The translations under genes were made by a program, and so were the position numbers. Positions 4,872-6,784 of a stretch of 6,784 bases of DNA are shown here, one piece after another. The DNA lies in the NCBI GenBank assembly GCA_017394925.1, contig JAFPWQ010000168.1, positions 1-6,784 of the forward strand, given 5' to 3'. Origin of the DNA: Synergistaceae bacterium (lineage in GTDB: Bacteria; Synergistota; Synergistia; Synergistales; Aminobacteriaceae). Within the stretch, counting starts at the first letter, position 1. Each line of letters begins with the position of its first letter. The notes below the pieces were generated by a model. That model worked only from the letters and a program-made list of their open reading frames with translations. It searched no databases and had not been told where the DNA came from.

Positions 4872-6784
4872 ATGAAAAAAATTTACGGCGCATTAATATT
4901 TATCCTTCTCGCAGTATTTGCATTCACACTTTCAGGCTGCGGGGGAAGTTCCAAATCAATAATCGGGAACACGGACACGGAAACAGAGACAGTTAAACAG
5001 GTAGCAGTCTTAACGTCTCCGGCATTCGAGATCGGAAAAGATTATCAGATATACAAAGGCTCATCGCTCACAGGCATGAACGGAGCACAGTATTATGTTG
5101 CTGATACGGGCAGTGAATCGAACAAGGCAACATTAAATCTCGGCTTTGTTGATGAGATTAACGAGACGCTTGTATTCACGAACAACGGAAGCGTAGTATT
5201 CGCATATGATCCGTCAGGCACAGAGAATACTGTTCTCACTGAAGGCAGAGTAACACGTACAGGCGGTAATCTTCTGAGCTATAACGGACTGACTATAGCA
5301 TCTCCTGTATCATTCACGGCACTTGATATAGACAGGACGAACGTGAAGACAATCGTACTCAACGGAAATTCAGCGACATATGAAGGTTCAGCAGTCCCCG
5401 AATACAATTACGTGTGGCATTCTGACCCTGACCATGAAGATGAATATTACACGGACGGTATTGACGGCATAATCGAATACACAGAGGACGAAATACTCGA
5501 AAAAGTTTCAGGTGATGAAGTCTATATTGCACATGATATAGTGTACATGCCTTCGGGACTTGAATACACAGCGACAGTCAAAAATGATGACGAAACAGAA
5601 TATGCCGCGTATTATTCATCAAGTGTACAGTCATCAGTGGCGGCCAAACTGGGAACAGGCTTTGAAGGCCCGTTCATATTCGCGACTCTTCCTGCCACAA
5701 TGGGAGGTACACCCGGAGGCACTCCCGGCGGTGATATGGGTCCCGGCGGCGGTGATGGTGGTACTCCTCCAGAAAAGCCAAGCGACGACATGAGACCCGG
5801 AGACGGCAATACACCTCCGAACGTGAGAGCCTCAAGCTATAACGATCAAATAGCTTCGACAATAGCAGCAATGACTCACTCATCAGCAGATGCATACGCT
5901 AACCCTGTACTGCACATCACACAGCCAGGAACGTATTCGCTTAAGGGAACGTGGAACGGTCAGATATGGATTGACTTGGGCGATGACTCTGACGAGGACG
6001 CAAAAGCAGCAATCATTCTCAACGGCGTAACTGTAACATGTACTGTCGCTCCTGCTATAGTCTTCCATGATGTATATGAATGCGGCCCTGATGATGAAAC
6101 AACGGTTGCAAGCACATCAATGGACATAGGCAAAGACCTTCTCAATAATGCCGGAGCTATGGTAGTAATCGCTGACGGAACGACAAATAATTTCACGGGC
6201 GCAAATGTATACAGAATGCTCAAGCCCGCAAAGAAAAAAGACAGCGTTACAACGATTGACGGAACTGACGTATCACAGCAGAAGAAACGCTACAAAATGG
6301 ACGGAGCTTTTTATTCTTTCTCGTCAATGGCAATCGGAGGAGAAGCAAACGCAACGGGAGTTCTGAATATCACATCAAGCACATACGAAGGTCTGAACAC
6401 CGAAATGCACGCAACTGTTGAAAGCGGAACTGTAAATATAACTGCTCCTGACGATGCAATTAACGTTAATGAAGATTATATTTCCGTGTTCACCATGCTT
6501 GACGGCGAAATGACCATAAAATCAACCAACGGAGACGGAATAGATTCTAACGGCTATGTTGTGCTTCTTGGAGGCTCACTCGATATTACTGCGGGTAATC
6601 AGTCAACAGCTCCTGCAGGTGAAGGCGGAATTGATGCAGAGTGCGGAATATACATTGATGATTCCGTAAACTACACTCACCATTCGACAAGCGGCGGCGG
6701 CGGTGATTTCACTCCTCCGGACGGCGGAAACAACAGCGGTGATATAACTCCTCCTGACGGCAGACCTGATAGCGGAGATATACC
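4872..6784 (+). CDS. Surface lipoprotein with Cthe_2159-type beta-helix (paralog 2), 3' end missing
   Basis: An open frame of 637 codons plus two bases runs off the window without a stop. It starts three bases after the stop of paralog 1, so the two are co-transcribed. Residues 1-23 are a lipoprotein signal (lipobox LSGC, Cys23). It is homologous to paralog 1 along its length: VLTSPAF..GKDYQIYKG (46-63), YNYVWHSDP.H..EY (178-192), GTGFEGPFIFATLPA (261-275), then the Cthe_2159-type beta-helix: GTWNGQIWID (359-368), VVIADGTTNN (431-440), MDGAFYS (476-482), PDDAINVN (526-533), GDGIDSNG (554-561). Differences: a 39-residue Gly/Pro/Asp linker (278-316) before the beta-helix, Ala in place of Gly in DDGINVN, and a C-terminal repeat from 611. 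Probable role: surface glycan binding, with the linker letting the beta-helix project. The true C-terminus, and any wall or partner domain there, is outside the window. Confidence 0.87.
   Translation, partial: MKKIYGALIFILLAVFAFTLSGCGGSSKSIIGNTDTETETVKQVAVLTSPAFEIGKDYQIYKGSSLTGMNGAQYYVADTGSESNKATLNLGFVDEINETLVFTNNGSVVFAYDPSGTENTVLTEGRVTRTGGNLLSYNGLTIASPVSFTALDIDRTNVKTIVLNGNSATYEGSAVPEYNYVWHSDPDHEDEYYTDGIDGIIEYTEDEILEKVSGDEVYIAHDIVYMPSGLEYTATVKNDDETEYAAYYSSSVQSSVAAKLGTGFEGPFIFATLPATMGGTPGGTPGGDMGPGGGDGGTPPEKPSDDMRPGDGNTPPNVRASSYNDQIASTIAAMTHSSADAYANPVLHITQPGTYSLKGTWNGQIWIDLGDDSDEDAKAAIILNGVTVTCTVAPAIVFHDVYECGPDDETTVASTSMDIGKDLLNNAGAMVVIADGTTNNFTGANVYRMLKPAKKKDSVTTIDGTDVSQQKKRYKMDGAFYSFSSMAIGGEANATGVLNITSSTYEGLNTEMHATVESGTVNITAPDDAINVNEDYISVFTMLDGEMTIKSTNGDGIDSNGYVVLLGGSLDITAGNQSTAPAGEGGIDAECGIYIDDSVNYTHHSTSGGGGDFTPPDGGNNSGDITPPDGRPDSGDI
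5703..5819 (+). repeat. Low-complexity Gly/Pro/Asp linker inserted in paralog 2
   Basis: Encodes residues 278-316 of paralog 2, built from imperfect GGTPGG, GGD and GGTPP units. Paralog 1 lacks it and instead has a short Asn/Ser stretch. The surrounding sequence is conserved in both, which places it exactly at the boundary between the N-terminal half and the beta-helix, so it is best read as a flexible interdomain linker. Confidence 0.8.
6702..6784 (+). repeat. 36-bp tandem repeat encoding a 12-residue Gly-Asp-Thr-Pro-Pro unit (runs off the window)
   Basis: Two full 12-codon units (6702-6737 and 6738-6773) encode GDFTPPDGGNNS and GDITPPDGRPDS; a third begins GDI and is cut by the window end. 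It follows the beta-helix of paralog 2 after a Gly run. Such Pro-rich repeats often form extended stalks; the final copy number cannot be seen. Confidence 0.75.

Noticed and set aside
5612..5895. Minus-strand open frames rich in Pro/Ser opposite the linker of paralog 2
   Set aside because: They are the reverse complement of the Gly/Pro codon repeats, have no ribosome binding site and overlap a well-supported gene.

Overview
The window is a moderately AT-rich bacterial chromosome segment with two divergent transcription units separated by about 255 bp. Gene content fits an anaerobic, probably gut-type bacterium: a salvage-type thiamine transporter of the ECF class, a corrin-ring amidase, an exported flavodoxin, and large surface lipoproteins with a polysaccharide-binding beta-helix. 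Exact taxonomy cannot be read from the sequence; Synergistota or an anaerobic Bacillota (Clostridia/Negativicutes) are my best guesses, at low confidence.

Left half, minus strand (about 2788 down to 68): a promoter leads into a textbook TPP riboswitch (2687-2775), then thiT (thiamine-specific S component of an ECF transporter), cbiA/cobB (cobyrinate a,c-diamide synthase) and a signal-peptide-bearing flavodoxin, ending in a clear intrinsic terminator (68-98). thiT and cbiA lie in the same reading frame, separated only by two tandem TAA stops, and cbiA starts on TTG with no visible ribosome binding site, so its translation probably depends on ribosomes finishing thiT. The leader between riboswitch and thiT can form mutually exclusive helices that expose or hide the thiT ribosome binding site, which suggests translational control by thiamine pyrophosphate. 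At the extreme left edge, past the terminator, a further minus-strand gene may begin (TTG at 21-23 behind a strong AGGAGG).

Right half, plus strand (about 2810 to the window end): an extended -10 promoter drives two tandem paralogous lipoprotein genes, 3 bp apart. Both have a lipoprotein signal peptide (Cys23), about 300 residues of conserved sequence I cannot assign, and a C-terminal right-handed beta-helix of the Cthe_2159 carbohydrate-binding type. The first (666 aa from its corrected start at 2868) is complete. The second is cut by the window end after 637 codons; it differs by a Gly/Pro/Asp-rich linker inserted before the beta-helix and a C-terminal 12-residue tandem repeat. The most interesting material is this paralogous pair with its uncharacterised N-terminal half, followed by the riboswitch leader and the unusual thiT-cbiA junction. 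I found no CRISPR array, tRNA, rRNA or mobile element.
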